Below are positions 35,032 through 43,192 of a DNA stretch of 64,000 nt, one piece after another; position 1 is the first letter of the stretch; each line of letters starts with the position of its first letter. The DNA is from Ascidiaceihabitans sp029251465 (lineage in GTDB: Bacteria > Pseudomonadota > Alphaproteobacteria > Rhodobacterales > Rhodobacteraceae). Below the pieces are notes generated by a model. The model saw nothing but the letters and a program-made list of their open reading frames with translations. It was not told where the DNA came from and searched no databases. The position numbers and the translations under genes are program-made. The stretch lies in NCBI RefSeq assembly GCF_042932805.1, contig NZ_CP170633.1:372001-436000 (forward strand), written 5' to 3'.

Positions 35032-36091
35032 ACGGATTGCCGGATGGCTTCAGAACCGCTTTGGGCGGGATGTTCCTGAGGTTGCGCCGCTAACGCGCGG
35101 ACCGACAATTCACGTGATCATTTTGGACGGAACAATGTCGGTGCTGTCGCAAGGGTGTGAAACCAATGCGGGTCTGACTTTTAAACTGCTGTCCGAAATG
35201 GGCGGCGATGTATCGGTGTATTACGAGGCAGGCCTACAGTGGTCGCATTGGCGCAAGGCCGGCGACGTGTTGATGGGGCGCGGGATCAACCGCCAAATCC
35301 GACGTGCTTATGGCTATCTGTCCTCGCGGTACCGCCCCGGGGACAGTGTGTTTTTGATGGGGTATTCGCGTGGAGCTTATGCTGTGCGGTCGTTGGCGGG
35401 GATCATTGATCGCGTCGGGTTACTGCGCGCCAGTCACGCGACCGAACGCAATATTCGTGACGTTTACCGCCATTATGAATGTGCCCCTGACGGCGAAATA
35501 GCGCAACGCTACGCCGATATTCACTGTCACCGCCGCGTCGAGATCGAAATGATCGGCGTCTGGGATACGGTGAAATCGCTCGGGTTGAACGCGCCGTTTT
35601 TATGGCGGTTCAGCGCGCCACGTCACGCGTTTCATGACCATCAACTGGGCAAGTCGGTCAAACACGGCTTTCACGCTTTGGCCCGTCACGAGACCCGCGT
35701 CGCCTATTCACCAGTGATGTGGGACAGCAACCCTGAATGGCCGGGCAAGCTGGAACAGATGTGGTTTCGCGGCGCGCACGGCGATGTCGGTGGGCATCTG
35801 GGTGACTTTATGCAAGCGCGTCCGTTGTCGAATATTCCGCTGGTCTGGATGCTGGAAAAGGCCGAAGGCTGCGGATTGCCGCTTCCTGACGCGTGGAAAG
35901 ATCGTTTTCCGCAAGATTCCAAAGCACCGGCAAGCGGAACATGGCGTGGATTCGGCAAATGGTTTATCACCCGAAAGGCGCGCAAAGTCGGGTTGGACCC
36001 GTCAGAGCGTATTCATCCGTCGGTACGTGAAGGACTTGGTAATCGCACACCCTGGGCTTGGCCGGGGATGCGCCAGGCACTGCGGCGTTAG
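35009..36091 (+). CDS. DUF2235 alpha/beta hydrolase (Tle1/phospholipase-like)
   Basis: A 360-residue protein with the DUF2235 core: IHVIILDGTMSVL, the nucleophile elbow GYSRGAYAVRS at about residues 118-128 (Ser120), MIGVWDTVKSLGLN (acid), and HGDVGGHL for the catalytic His. DUF2235 proteins include type VI lipase effectors, but there are no T6SS genes nearby and no signal peptide. The ATG overlaps the 3' end of the CoxL-like gene by 23 bp, suggesting translational coupling. Confidence 0.82.
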   Translation: MPLSQLNKRIAGWLQNRFGRDVPEVAPLTRGPTIHVIILDGTMSVLSQGCETNAGLTFKLLSEMGGDVSVYYEAGLQWSHWRKAGDVLMGRGINRQIRRAYGYLSSRYRPGDSVFLMGYSRGAYAVRSLAGIIDRVGLLRASHATERNIRDVYRHYECAPDGEIAQRYADIHCHRRVEIEMIGVWDTVKSLGLNAPFLWRFSAPRHAFHDHQLGKSVKHGFHALARHETRVAYSPVMWDSNPEWPGKLEQMWFRGAHGDVGGHLGDFMQARPLSNIPLVWMLEKAEGCGLPLPDAWKDRFPQDSKAPASGTWRGFGKWFITRKARKVGLDPSERIHPSVREGLGNRTPWAWPGMRQALRR

Positions 36092-36570
36092 CGGATTTTC
36101 ATGATAATACAGGTGGTCGATCCGGTGGCATACAGCTTGCCATCATCTACGCCACGAATTTCACCGGTGGCCACGCCGGTCGAACGCCCTGCGTGATTCA
36201 CGTCACCGATGCAGTCAATCATCATACCCAGCGGGATCGAACGCAGGATGTTAATCTTGTATTCCAGCGTCGTGTAGACGGAACCGCGTGGTACTTTGGT
36301 CATGACCGCGCAGGCCATCGCGCTGTCCAACAATGTGCCGTACCAACCGCCGTGCACAGTGCCCATCGGGTTGGTGGTTTTGAATTCGGGCGCGCCGCGA
36401 AACACTGCACGCCCGTCGGAAATTTCATGCAAAGTATACCCAAGCGTTTCGCCGATTGGCGGGGCAGGATGGCGTCCCTCCAGAATGCCTTGCATGAATT
36501 CCAGACCTGACATCGACAGAACGTCATCAGAGGATAAAAGGTCGTCAGCGGATTGGGCGTATCTGGGCAT
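36088..36570 (-). CDS. PaaI-family hotdog thioesterase
   Basis: A 160-residue hotdog protein with NPMGTVHGGWYGTLLDSAMA (HGG-x7-D motif) and YTTLEYKINILRSIPLG. Acts probably on acyl-CoA. AAGG precedes ATG 36570. It converges on the DUF2235 gene, whose stop it overlaps by four bases. Confidence 0.85.
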   Translation of the reverse strand: MPRYAQSADDLLSSDDVLSMSGLEFMQGILEGRHPAPPIGETLGYTLHEISDGRAVFRGAPEFKTTNPMGTVHGGWYGTLLDSAMACAVMTKVPRGSVYTTLEYKINILRSIPLGMMIDCIGDVNHAGRSTGVATGEIRGVDDGKLYATGSTTCIIMKIR

Positions 36571-36632
36571 GAAAAAGCCTTGTGAACAGGTTGTTGTCCA
36601 AGGCTAGATAGCTGTGTGGATCAGGACAAGCG

Positions 36633-37499
36633 TTACGCGACGTTGCGGATACTGGCGGTTTGGGTCACGCCCAGTGCATGGCACACATCGCGTGTCAGGT
36701 CGGGGCGGTTCAGCGTATAAAAATGCAAATTTTCAACACCTTCACAGACCAACGTGTCACATAGTTCCGTGCAATGGGCGATTGCCAGCAGGTCTTGGCG
36801 GTTGTCACGCAGAGCCGTTTCAAACATCTGCGCAACCTCGTCAGGAATGATCGCGCCACATTTTGCAGAAAACGCACGCGCGCTTTTCCAGTTGGTGACA
36901 GGCAAAATACCCGGCGTGATTGGCGCTGTGATCCCGGCATCCGCACAGGCATCGCGAAAGCGCAAAAAGGTTTCAGCCTCAAAGAAGAACTGAGTTAACG
37001 CTTCGCTTGCGCCGGCGTCTATTTTCGCCTTAAGCCAGTCAACGTTTTGCTGCGTGCTGGTGGCGTCGGGGTGAACATCGGGGTAGGCACCGACGCGGAT
37101 CGTGAAATTGCCGCGCGCTGCGAGGGCTGAGATTAGCTCGCAACTGTTTTGAAACCCGTCTTTGTGGGCGCTGAACGTTGTTGCGCCGTCGACGGGATCG
37201 CCACGCAGCGCAACGATGTCAGTGATGCCAGCCTTTGCAAACCGGTCCGCCGTTTTCATCACCTGCGCCTTGGATGCCCCAACGCAAGTCAGATGCGCTG
37301 CAACTTTTAAACCAGAGGTGCGTCGCAACGTTTCGGCCGCATCATGCGTCAAATCCTGAGCCGACCCACCGGCGCCATAAGTCACCGAAAAGAACCGTGG
37401 ATCCAGAGGGGCCAATGCCTGCGCTGTGTCCCAAAGTCGAAAAGACGCGTCGATAGATTTTGGTGGGAACACTTCGAATGAAACAGCTGGCGTTGTCAT
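36633..37499 (-). CDS. metF: 5,10-methylenetetrahydrofolate reductase
   Basis: Reduces 5,10-methylene-THF to 5-methyl-THF for methionine synthesis, FAD-dependent. The 288-residue TIM barrel has VSFEVFPPKSIDASF, the FAD segment FSVTYGAGGSAQDLT, ALRGDPVDG, GAYPDVHPDATS and QFFFEAETFLRF. AAGGA precedes ATG 37499. Divergent from the LysR gene with an 87-bp spacer. Confidence 0.96.
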   Translation of the reverse strand: MTTPAVSFEVFPPKSIDASFRLWDTAQALAPLDPRFFSVTYGAGGSAQDLTHDAAETLRRTSGLKVAAHLTCVGASKAQVMKTADRFAKAGITDIVALRGDPVDGATTFSAHKDGFQNSCELISALAARGNFTIRVGAYPDVHPDATSTQQNVDWLKAKIDAGASEALTQFFFEAETFLRFRDACADAGITAPITPGILPVTNWKSARAFSAKCGAIIPDEVAQMFETALRDNRQDLLAIAHCTELCDTLVCEGVENLHFYTLNRPDLTRDVCHALGVTQTASIRNVA

Positions 37500-37545
37500 G
37501 GGTTGATCCTTTTTGGGTTAGCCTCTTGTGACACAGACACGTTCA

Positions 37546-37558
37546 TGAGACAAATTCA
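37546..37558. promoter_or_regulatory. Near-consensus MetR box
   Basis: TGAG-N5-TTCA (TGAGACAAATTCA) matches the known MetR consensus TGAA-N5-TTCA at seven of eight fixed positions. It lies in the 87-bp spacer between metF and metR, where a divergent regulator would be expected to bind. Confidence 0.55.
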
Positions 37559-37586
37559 TAACTTTCAACATAAACATGAGTTCCGT

Positions 37587-38492
37587 ATGCATATCGAATT
37601 TCGCCACCTGCGCACGATCAAGGCAATTCACGAAGCAGGTGGGTTGGCCAAGGCGGCGGATCAGTTGCACATCACGCAAAGTGCGCTGAGCCATCAGGTC
37701 AAGGGGTTGGAGGATCAGGCGGGGGTCGAATTGTTTGTACGTCGCTCAAAACCGCTGCGATTGTCGGCTGCGGGCTTGCGGTTGCTGCGGCTGGCCAATC
37801 AGGTTCTGCCGCAGATCGAGGCAACGCTAAACGAGTTCACCGGCCTGCGTGACGGCAGCTCGGGTCGGATGCACATCGCGATCGAATGTCACGCTTGTTT
37901 TGAATGGTTGTTTCCAGTGCTGGAGCGGTTTCGCAAAAACTGGGGTGACGTTGATGTCGATATTCGGCCCGGTCTGGCATTCGATGCATTGCCCGCGCTG
38001 ATGAAGGAAGATGTCGATCTGGTTGTGTCCTCTGATCCAGAGGAGCTGGCTGGCATCGAATTCATCGAACTCTTTGATTACGCGCCGGTTTTTGTGGCAT
38101 CCAAGGATCATCCGCTGGCAAACAAGGACTACATTGACGCGACTGACTTTCGCGGCGAAACGCTGATCACCTATCCGGTTGAACGCACCCGTCTGGACGT
38201 GTTCAGCGAACTTCTGATCCCTGCCAAAGTCGAACCTGCCGTTGTGCGTCAAGCCGAATTGACGGCCGTCATCCTGCTGCTTGTGGCGTCAAATCGCGGG
38301 GTGTCGGTGTTGCCCGATTGGGTCGTGCGCGAGGTCAAATATTCGTCCGATTACATCACGCGCCCGCTGACCAAAGACGGGATCACAAAACGCCTGTATG
38401 CAGCGATCCGCAGCGACGAGCGCGACAAACCCTACATGCAGGAATTGATCAAACTAGCGCGGATTGAAGCGCGCAAATTGCAGCAAGCCTAG
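37587..38492 (+). CDS. metR: LysR-family regulator, MetR-like
   Basis: A 301-residue LysR protein: FRHLRTIKAIHEAGGLAKAA, HITQSALSHQVKGLEDQAG, LFVRRSKPLRLS as winged helix, then an effector domain starting MHIAIECHACFEWLFPVL. The ECHACFEWL segment matches MetR. ATG 37587 is chosen; the ORF opens earlier at 37503, but those residues lie on the MetR box. Homocysteine is the usual co-inducer in this family. Expected to activate metF and related genes. Confidence 0.9.
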   Translation: MHIEFRHLRTIKAIHEAGGLAKAADQLHITQSALSHQVKGLEDQAGVELFVRRSKPLRLSAAGLRLLRLANQVLPQIEATLNEFTGLRDGSSGRMHIAIECHACFEWLFPVLERFRKNWGDVDVDIRPGLAFDALPALMKEDVDLVVSSDPEELAGIEFIELFDYAPVFVASKDHPLANKDYIDATDFRGETLITYPVERTRLDVFSELLIPAKVEPAVVRQAELTAVILLLVASNRGVSVLPDWVVREVKYSSDYITRPLTKDGITKRLYAAIRSDERDKPYMQELIKLARIEARKLQQA

Positions 38493-39448
38493 TCGCCAAG
38501 CCCATCAAACAATGGCGTGGACAAATACCGCTCAGCGAAACTGGCAAGGATAACAACGATGTTTTTTCCAGCCATTTCAGGACGCTGACCCAGCTGAATG
38601 GCAGCGATCAACGCAGCACCTGATGAAATGCCGACTGGCACGCCTTCAAGCCGGGCAACCTCGCGGGCGGTTGCGAATGCGTCGTCGTTGGTGACGGTGA
38701 TCACCTCATCGTAGATGCCGGTGTCCAGAATTGCGGGCGCAAAACCCGCACCGATCCCTTGAATTTTATGGGGGCCTGGAGTGCCGCCCGACAAAACGGG
38801 GGAATCGCTAGGCTCAACCGCTACGATGTGAATGTCCGGATTTTGGTCTTTCAAATAGCCACCTGCGCCGGTGATCGTGCCACCCGTTCCGATGCCCGAG
38901 ACAAACACGTCGACCTTGCGGCCGGTGTCATTCCAGATTTCGGGCCCCGTGGTTTTGCGGTGGATCGCCGGATTGGCCGGGTTTTCAAACTGCTGCGGAA
39001 TGACGGCTCCGTCGATCGATGCGGCCAGTTCTTCGGCCTTGGCAATAGCGCCTTTCATGCCTTTGGCAGTCTCTGTCAGCTCCATTTCTGCCCCGAGGAT
39101 TGCAAACATTTTGCGCCGCTCGACCGACATGCTTTCGGGCATGGTCAGGATCAATCGATAGCCTTTGGCCGCCGCGGCCAACGCCAGCCCGATGCCGGTG
39201 TTGCCTGAGGTCGGCTCGATCAGAGTTGTCTGATCAGGGGTGATTGTGCCGTTCGCCTCCATGGCTTCGACCATGGCGACGCCGATGCGGTCCTTGACCG
39301 AGGATGTGGGGTTAAAGAACTCCAACTTGGCGAGCAGGTTCGCGCCAACACCGTGGGCTTTGGCCAGCTTGTCCAACCGCACAAGTGGTGTGTCACCGAC
39401 AGTTTCAGTGATGTTGCCGTAAATTTTACCGCGTCCGATGTTTGCCAT
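38489..39448 (-). CDS. cysK: Cysteine synthase A (O-acetylserine sulfhydrylase)
   Basis: O-acetylserine + sulfide to cysteine + acetate, PLP-dependent. The 319-residue protein has the PLP-Lys in NPTSSVKDRIGVAM, EPTSGNTGIGLALAAAAKGY, the PLP phosphate loop VSGIGTGGTITGAGGY and the C-terminal end AERYLSTPLFDGL. ATG 39448 starts the conserved N-terminus IGRGKIYGNITET. It overlaps the metR 3' end convergently by four bases. Fits a methionine and cysteine neighbourhood. Confidence 0.95.
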   Translation of the reverse strand: MANIGRGKIYGNITETVGDTPLVRLDKLAKAHGVGANLLAKLEFFNPTSSVKDRIGVAMVEAMEANGTITPDQTTLIEPTSGNTGIGLALAAAAKGYRLILTMPESMSVERRKMFAILGAEMELTETAKGMKGAIAKAEELAASIDGAVIPQQFENPANPAIHRKTTGPEIWNDTGRKVDVFVSGIGTGGTITGAGGYLKDQNPDIHIVAVEPSDSPVLSGGTPGPHKIQGIGAGFAPAILDTGIYDEVITVTNDDAFATAREVARLEGVPVGISSGAALIAAIQLGQRPEMAGKNIVVILASFAERYLSTPLFDGLGD

Positions 39449-39500
39449 GTCGATGATCCTTTGGTTGCTTGGGGTCAAGTTAGGCAAAATTGGAACGAAA

Positions 39501-39531
39501 TTCCAGCGCGCAGCACATCTGCGCGCTGGAA
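39501..39531 (-). terminator. Perfect 13-bp stem terminator after the oxidoreductase gene
   Basis: TTCCAGCGCGCAG (39501-39513) pairs without mismatch with CTGCGCGCTGGAA (39519-39531) around CACAT. In the leftward direction it follows the oxidoreductase stop by about 9 bp and is followed by TTTCG. It separates this gene from cysK. Confidence 0.75.
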
Positions 39532-39539
39532 AAGAACGA

Positions 39540-40577
39540 TTAGATCAATTTGACGATCTGTTTGCCGACATTTTTCCCGGTTAGCAGTCCCATAAAGGCA
39601 GATGGTGCGTTTTCGAGACCTTGAGCGATATCTTCGACCACTTTGATGTCGCCGGAAGCAACCTTTGGCCCGATTTCTGCGAGGAATTTTGGAAAATCAC
39701 CCCAGTGGTTCGAGATGATAAAGCCGTTCACCGACAAAAAGTTCACCAAGATCGGACGCCAGATTTGCGGGGCCGCCATTTGCGCGGCAGCACCCGCACC
39801 CAAACCACCAGCATTGTACCAGCTGATCATGCCGCAAACCGGGATGCGGCCGTGTGGCTTCATCAATGGCATCACAGCTTCTAGAACTTTGCCGCCGACG
39901 TTTTCAAAATAGATGTCGATGCCACCGCCGCAGGCCTCTTTGAGTGCGGCGCGCAAAGAACGCGCATCCTCATAGGCGCGGTGATCGATGCAGGCGTCAA
40001 AGCCAAACACCTCGACGGCCATTTTGCACTTGTCCGCGCCACCCGCGATGCCAACGGTTTTCAGGCCCAGTGATTTGGCGACCTGACCGACCATCGACCC
40101 GACAGGGCCGGTGGCAGCGGCCACAACCAGTGTTTCACCAGCTTTTGGGCGGCCGTATTCCATCAGGCCGTACCAGCCGGTGAAACCGGGCATGCCCAAA
40201 ACGCCCAAAGACGCGGTGATCGGGCCGTTTGCCGGATCAACCTTGCGGCACATCTTTTCGTCGGCAACAGCGTGTGTTGCCCAGCCAAACGGACCAAAGG
40301 CAAAATCGCCGGCTTTGAAATGATCGGAATTGGAGGCGATGACTTCGCCAACCGAACCACCCTCCATCGTGCCGCCAATCGGGACGGGGGCGGCATAGCT
40401 TTTGCCGTCATCCATACGCCCACGCATGTACGGATCCAGCGACATGTAGTGCACGCGCACTAAAATCTCGCCGGCACCCGGGGTGGGCACGTCTTTGGTT
40501 TCCAGTTTGAAATGTTCAGGACCGGGTGCACCCGTTGGGCGGCCCGCAAGCGTGATGTGTTGCATTTGATCTGTCAT
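39540..40577 (-). CDS. NADP-dependent oxidoreductase (MDR superfamily, zinc-free)
   Basis: A 345-residue MDR reductase related to leukotriene B4 12-hydroxydehydrogenase and CurA-type reductases: HYMSLDPYMRGRMDDGKSYA substrate lid, the Rossmann motif AATGPVGSMVGQVAKSLG and IDIYFENVGGKVLEAVMPLM. Such enzymes reduce 2-alkenals or enones. No zinc-ligand Cys/His cluster. ATG 40577 follows GGGAGAAC; the longer ORF extends through the promoter. Confidence 0.9.
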   Translation of the reverse strand: MTDQMQHITLAGRPTGAPGPEHFKLETKDVPTPGAGEILVRVHYMSLDPYMRGRMDDGKSYAAPVPIGGTMEGGSVGEVIASNSDHFKAGDFAFGPFGWATHAVADEKMCRKVDPANGPITASLGVLGMPGFTGWYGLMEYGRPKAGETLVVAAATGPVGSMVGQVAKSLGLKTVGIAGGADKCKMAVEVFGFDACIDHRAYEDARSLRAALKEACGGGIDIYFENVGGKVLEAVMPLMKPHGRIPVCGMISWYNAGGLGAGAAAQMAAPQIWRPILVNFLSVNGFIISNHWGDFPKFLAEIGPKVASGDIKVVEDIAQGLENAPSAFMGLLTGKNVGKQIVKLI

Positions 40578-40755
40578 GATGTTCTCCCTCTTTGCGGGCA
40601 GCGTGAAGCCTGCGGGTTTGCGTGACAAGCTGTAACGCCCCGTCACAGCCGGCCTTAAGCGCCAATTCGCCACGTCTTTGCCTGCATCCAGCCCCTTGGC
40701 AATTCTGGCAAGGGGGCGTATAGCGCGCATCTGACCCACACTCGGAGAATACGCC

Positions 40756-41538
40756 ATGATCGGCAGCGCAAACCTTAACATCATGATCAAAGCCGCCCGC
40801 AAAGCTGGCCGTTCCTTGGTCAAAGACTTTCGCGAAGTCGAGAATTTGCAGGTGTCTTCCAAAGGGGCAGGGGATTTTGTGTCCAAAGCGGACCTCTCGG
40901 CTGAGAAAATCCTGAAAGAAGAATTGATGGGCGCGCGCACGACTTATGGCTGGTGCGCCGAGGAAAGCCCTGAAGAAGACGGCGCTGACCCGACCCGCCG
41001 CTGGATCGTTGACCCGCTGGATGGCACCACCAACTTTTTGCACGGCCTGCCGCATTGGGCAGTGTCGATTGCGCTGGAACACAAAGGCCAGGTTGTTGCG
41101 GGCGTTGTGTTTGACGCGGCCAAGGACGAGATGTTCTTTGCCGAAAAAGGTGCCGGCTCCTGGATGAACGACACACGGATGCGCGTATCCGGTCGTCACA
41201 AAATGATTGAATCGATCTTTGCGACAGGCATTCCGTTTGCGGGTCGTTCTGATCTGCCTGCGACGTTGACAGACATCGCGAAACTGGCCCCTGTGTGCGC
41301 GGGTATCCGGCGCTGGGGCGCTGCGTCACTTGATTTGGCCTACGTTGCCGCAGGCCGGTACGATGGCTACTGGGAACGCCGTCTGAAATCATGGGACATG
41401 GCCGCCGGTGTGATCATCGCGCGCGAAGCCGGTGCTTTGGTTGAACCACTTGCCGCAGGTGGTGATTTGCTGGACGGTGGCGAAGTCCTGTGTGCCAATG
41501 AGGCGCTATTCGCGCCGCTTGCAAAAATCCTGCGCTAA
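40756..41538 (+). CDS. suhB: Inositol monophosphatase family protein
   Basis: Hydrolyses inositol phosphates or related phosphate esters, Mg-dependent. The 260-residue protein has motif A RRWIVDPLDGTTNFLHGL, GWCAEESPEEDG (Glu ligand) and motif B SWDMAAGVIIAREAG. Length fits SuhB. GGAG precedes the ATG. Also possible: NADP or 3'-phosphoadenosine phosphatase, but the motifs favour IMPase. Confidence 0.92.
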   Translation: MIGSANLNIMIKAARKAGRSLVKDFREVENLQVSSKGAGDFVSKADLSAEKILKEELMGARTTYGWCAEESPEEDGADPTRRWIVDPLDGTTNFLHGLPHWAVSIALEHKGQVVAGVVFDAAKDEMFFAEKGAGSWMNDTRMRVSGRHKMIESIFATGIPFAGRSDLPATLTDIAKLAPVCAGIRRWGAASLDLAYVAAGRYDGYWERRLKSWDMAAGVIIAREAGALVEPLAAGGDLLDGGEVLCANEALFAPLAKILR

Positions 41539-41557
41539 ACCTGCGTCGCTTAAACCG

Positions 41558-42037
41558 TCAGATTTCGTCGTCATAGACAGAGGATGCGGCATTGCCGTTC
41601 TCGTCTGTCCAGACGCGTTGATCATTGTTGCGCAGTAACTTGCGGTTGCGGCCCGGATAAGTGACCGTATCCTCGGACGTGCGGGTGCCGATCAGCAAAT
41701 ATGACGCATCCTGATCAGAGGTGTTTTCCAGGCAATGCCCCACAGGATCGCCAGCTTTGAAACAGGCGGCATCGCCTTGTGTTAGCTCGGTTTTTTTGTC
41801 GCCCTGATGCAAGGTGACTTGTCCGCTAAGCATCAAGATCATTTCGTCCTCGTTCGCATGCCAGTGTAACAACGACGACTTTGACCCCTTTGGAAGCGTT
41901 TCTATTAACGCGCCAAACTGGGTTAGATTCCCGGCGTCGCTGATCAGCTCGGCAGTATAGGCGCCCAGCAACGGGTGGCTTTCACCATTTTTGATTTTGG
42001 CGGTGCCGGCTTTGATAACGGTCAAGATGAGCCCCAC
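41558..42037 (-). CDS. Cupin-domain protein
   Basis: A ~159-residue single cupin: SLLHWHANEDEMILMLSGQV gives the H-x-H-x4-E motif and GDAACFKAGDPVGHCLEN the second His motif. Metal-binding is likely; function unknown. The start at 42037 is a GTG; a TTG four codons later is an alternative. Confidence 0.82.
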   Translation of the reverse strand: MGLILTVIKAGTAKIKNGESHPLLGAYTAELISDAGNLTQFGALIETLPKGSKSSLLHWHANEDEMILMLSGQVTLHQGDKKTELTQGDAACFKAGDPVGHCLENTSDQDASYLLIGTRTSEDTVTYPGRNRKLLRNNDQRVWTDENGNAASSVYDDEI

Positions 42038-42062
42038 GATTGTGAATGATAGGTTGCCAAGA

Positions 42063-42425
42063 TCATTGATCTGATGGGTGATTGATCCCGTCGCGCCACG
42101 GGATGGGTTCGAAATCAGGCGGATGTGCGCCGCTGATGCACCCTAAATTTACACCACACAACAGTGGGTTAGATCGCGTTTGATGATGTGTGTAGATGCC
42201 ACAGGTTTTGCAAAAATAGTGCTGAGCGGTGTGGGTGCCAAAACTGTAGAGGCTCAGATTTTCGGCCCCTTTGGTCACTTTCAAAGTGGCAGAGGTCACG
42301 CCGATATTTGCTGCCTGACGGCGCTTGCAAAACGAACAATTGCAGCGCCCGGCGTCGTCAAATCCGGCAGGGGCGTCGCCAGTTAATTCTACCGCGCCGC
42401 AGTGGCAGGTGGCTGTGATTTTCAT
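42063..42425 (-). CDS. GFA (glutathione-dependent formaldehyde-activating-like / CENP-V) protein
   Basis: A 120-residue protein with the GFA zinc sites CHCGAVEL, CNCSFCKRR and YFCKTCGIYTHHQ. The family includes Gfa and unrelated zinc-fold proteins, so true formaldehyde-glutathione activity is not assured. It overlaps the rhomboid gene by four bases (ATGA). Confidence 0.88.
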   Translation of the reverse strand: MKITATCHCGAVELTGDAPAGFDDAGRCNCSFCKRRQAANIGVTSATLKVTKGAENLSLYSFGTHTAQHYFCKTCGIYTHHQTRSNPLLCGVNLGCISGAHPPDFEPIPWRDGINHPSDQ

Positions 42426-43150
42426 CGTGTGACCTTTGGGATGCGACTGAGGTCATATTTGGCCTCAGGGTGGGGCGGATGGTAATCGTTCGCACGCCAA
42501 AATCGTGTCCCACCGCGCTTTAGCCAAACAGGTACCGCCAAGGCAATCCCTGCGACAAACCCACCGGCATGCGCCCAATACGCGACTCCGCCGGTTTCCG
42601 GATCAGCGCCCAAACCTCCAAAGAATTGCATGGCAAACCAGACCATCAGCATGATCCACGCGGGGATCGGGAAGATGCGGAAAAACACGATCAGGATCAG
42701 TAGAATGTCGATCTTTGCCTTGGGGTAGAGCAACAAATACCCGCCCATCACGCCCGCAATAGCGCCAGAGGCACCAACGGTCGGCACGCCCGATTGGGTG
42801 GCAGACACGTAATGTATCAGCCCCGCTGCGATACCTGAAACGAGGTAAAACAAAAGGTAGGGAATATGCCCCATCTCGTCTTCGATGTTGTCGCCAAATA
42901 TCCACAAAAACAGTATGTTACCGGCCAAGTGCATCCAGCCGCCGTGCAAAAACATCGACGAGAAAAACGTGTAATACCCCTCGCCAAAAGTGATGCGGGC
43001 AGGGATCATCCCCCATTCGAAATAGACCGCATTCACGGTCGAAACATCCGCCATCCCGTAGGACAGAAAGATCAGAATGTTTGCAGCCATAAGCGCATAA
43101 GTGACGTATGGCGTGCGTCCGGACGGGTTGTGATCGCGAATTGGTAACAT
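42422..43150 (-). CDS. Rhomboid family intramembrane serine protease
   Basis: A 242-residue protein with six membrane segments. Catalytic dyad: Ser128 in GASGAIAG and His194 in YWAHAGGF. The oxyanion-stabilising HLAGNILFLWIFG segment (His74, Asn78) is present. Typical length for bacterial GlpG-like rhomboids without a large N-terminal domain. AGGGGC precedes the ATG. Cleaves membrane proteins; targets unknown. Confidence 0.93.
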   Translation of the reverse strand: MLPIRDHNPSGRTPYVTYALMAANILIFLSYGMADVSTVNAVYFEWGMIPARITFGEGYYTFFSSMFLHGGWMHLAGNILFLWIFGDNIEDEMGHIPYLLFYLVSGIAAGLIHYVSATQSGVPTVGASGAIAGVMGGYLLLYPKAKIDILLILIVFFRIFPIPAWIMLMVWFAMQFFGGLGADPETGGVAYWAHAGGFVAGIALAVPVWLKRGGTRFWRANDYHPPHPEAKYDLSRIPKVTR

Positions 43151-43192
43151 GCCCCTACGCTGTCTGTTTGCGCGGGCATGGTCAAGTGGGGG

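Noticed and set aside
35009..36091. Type VI secretion effector
   Set aside because: DUF2235 occurs in such effectors, but no T6SS, VgrG or immunity gene is nearby.
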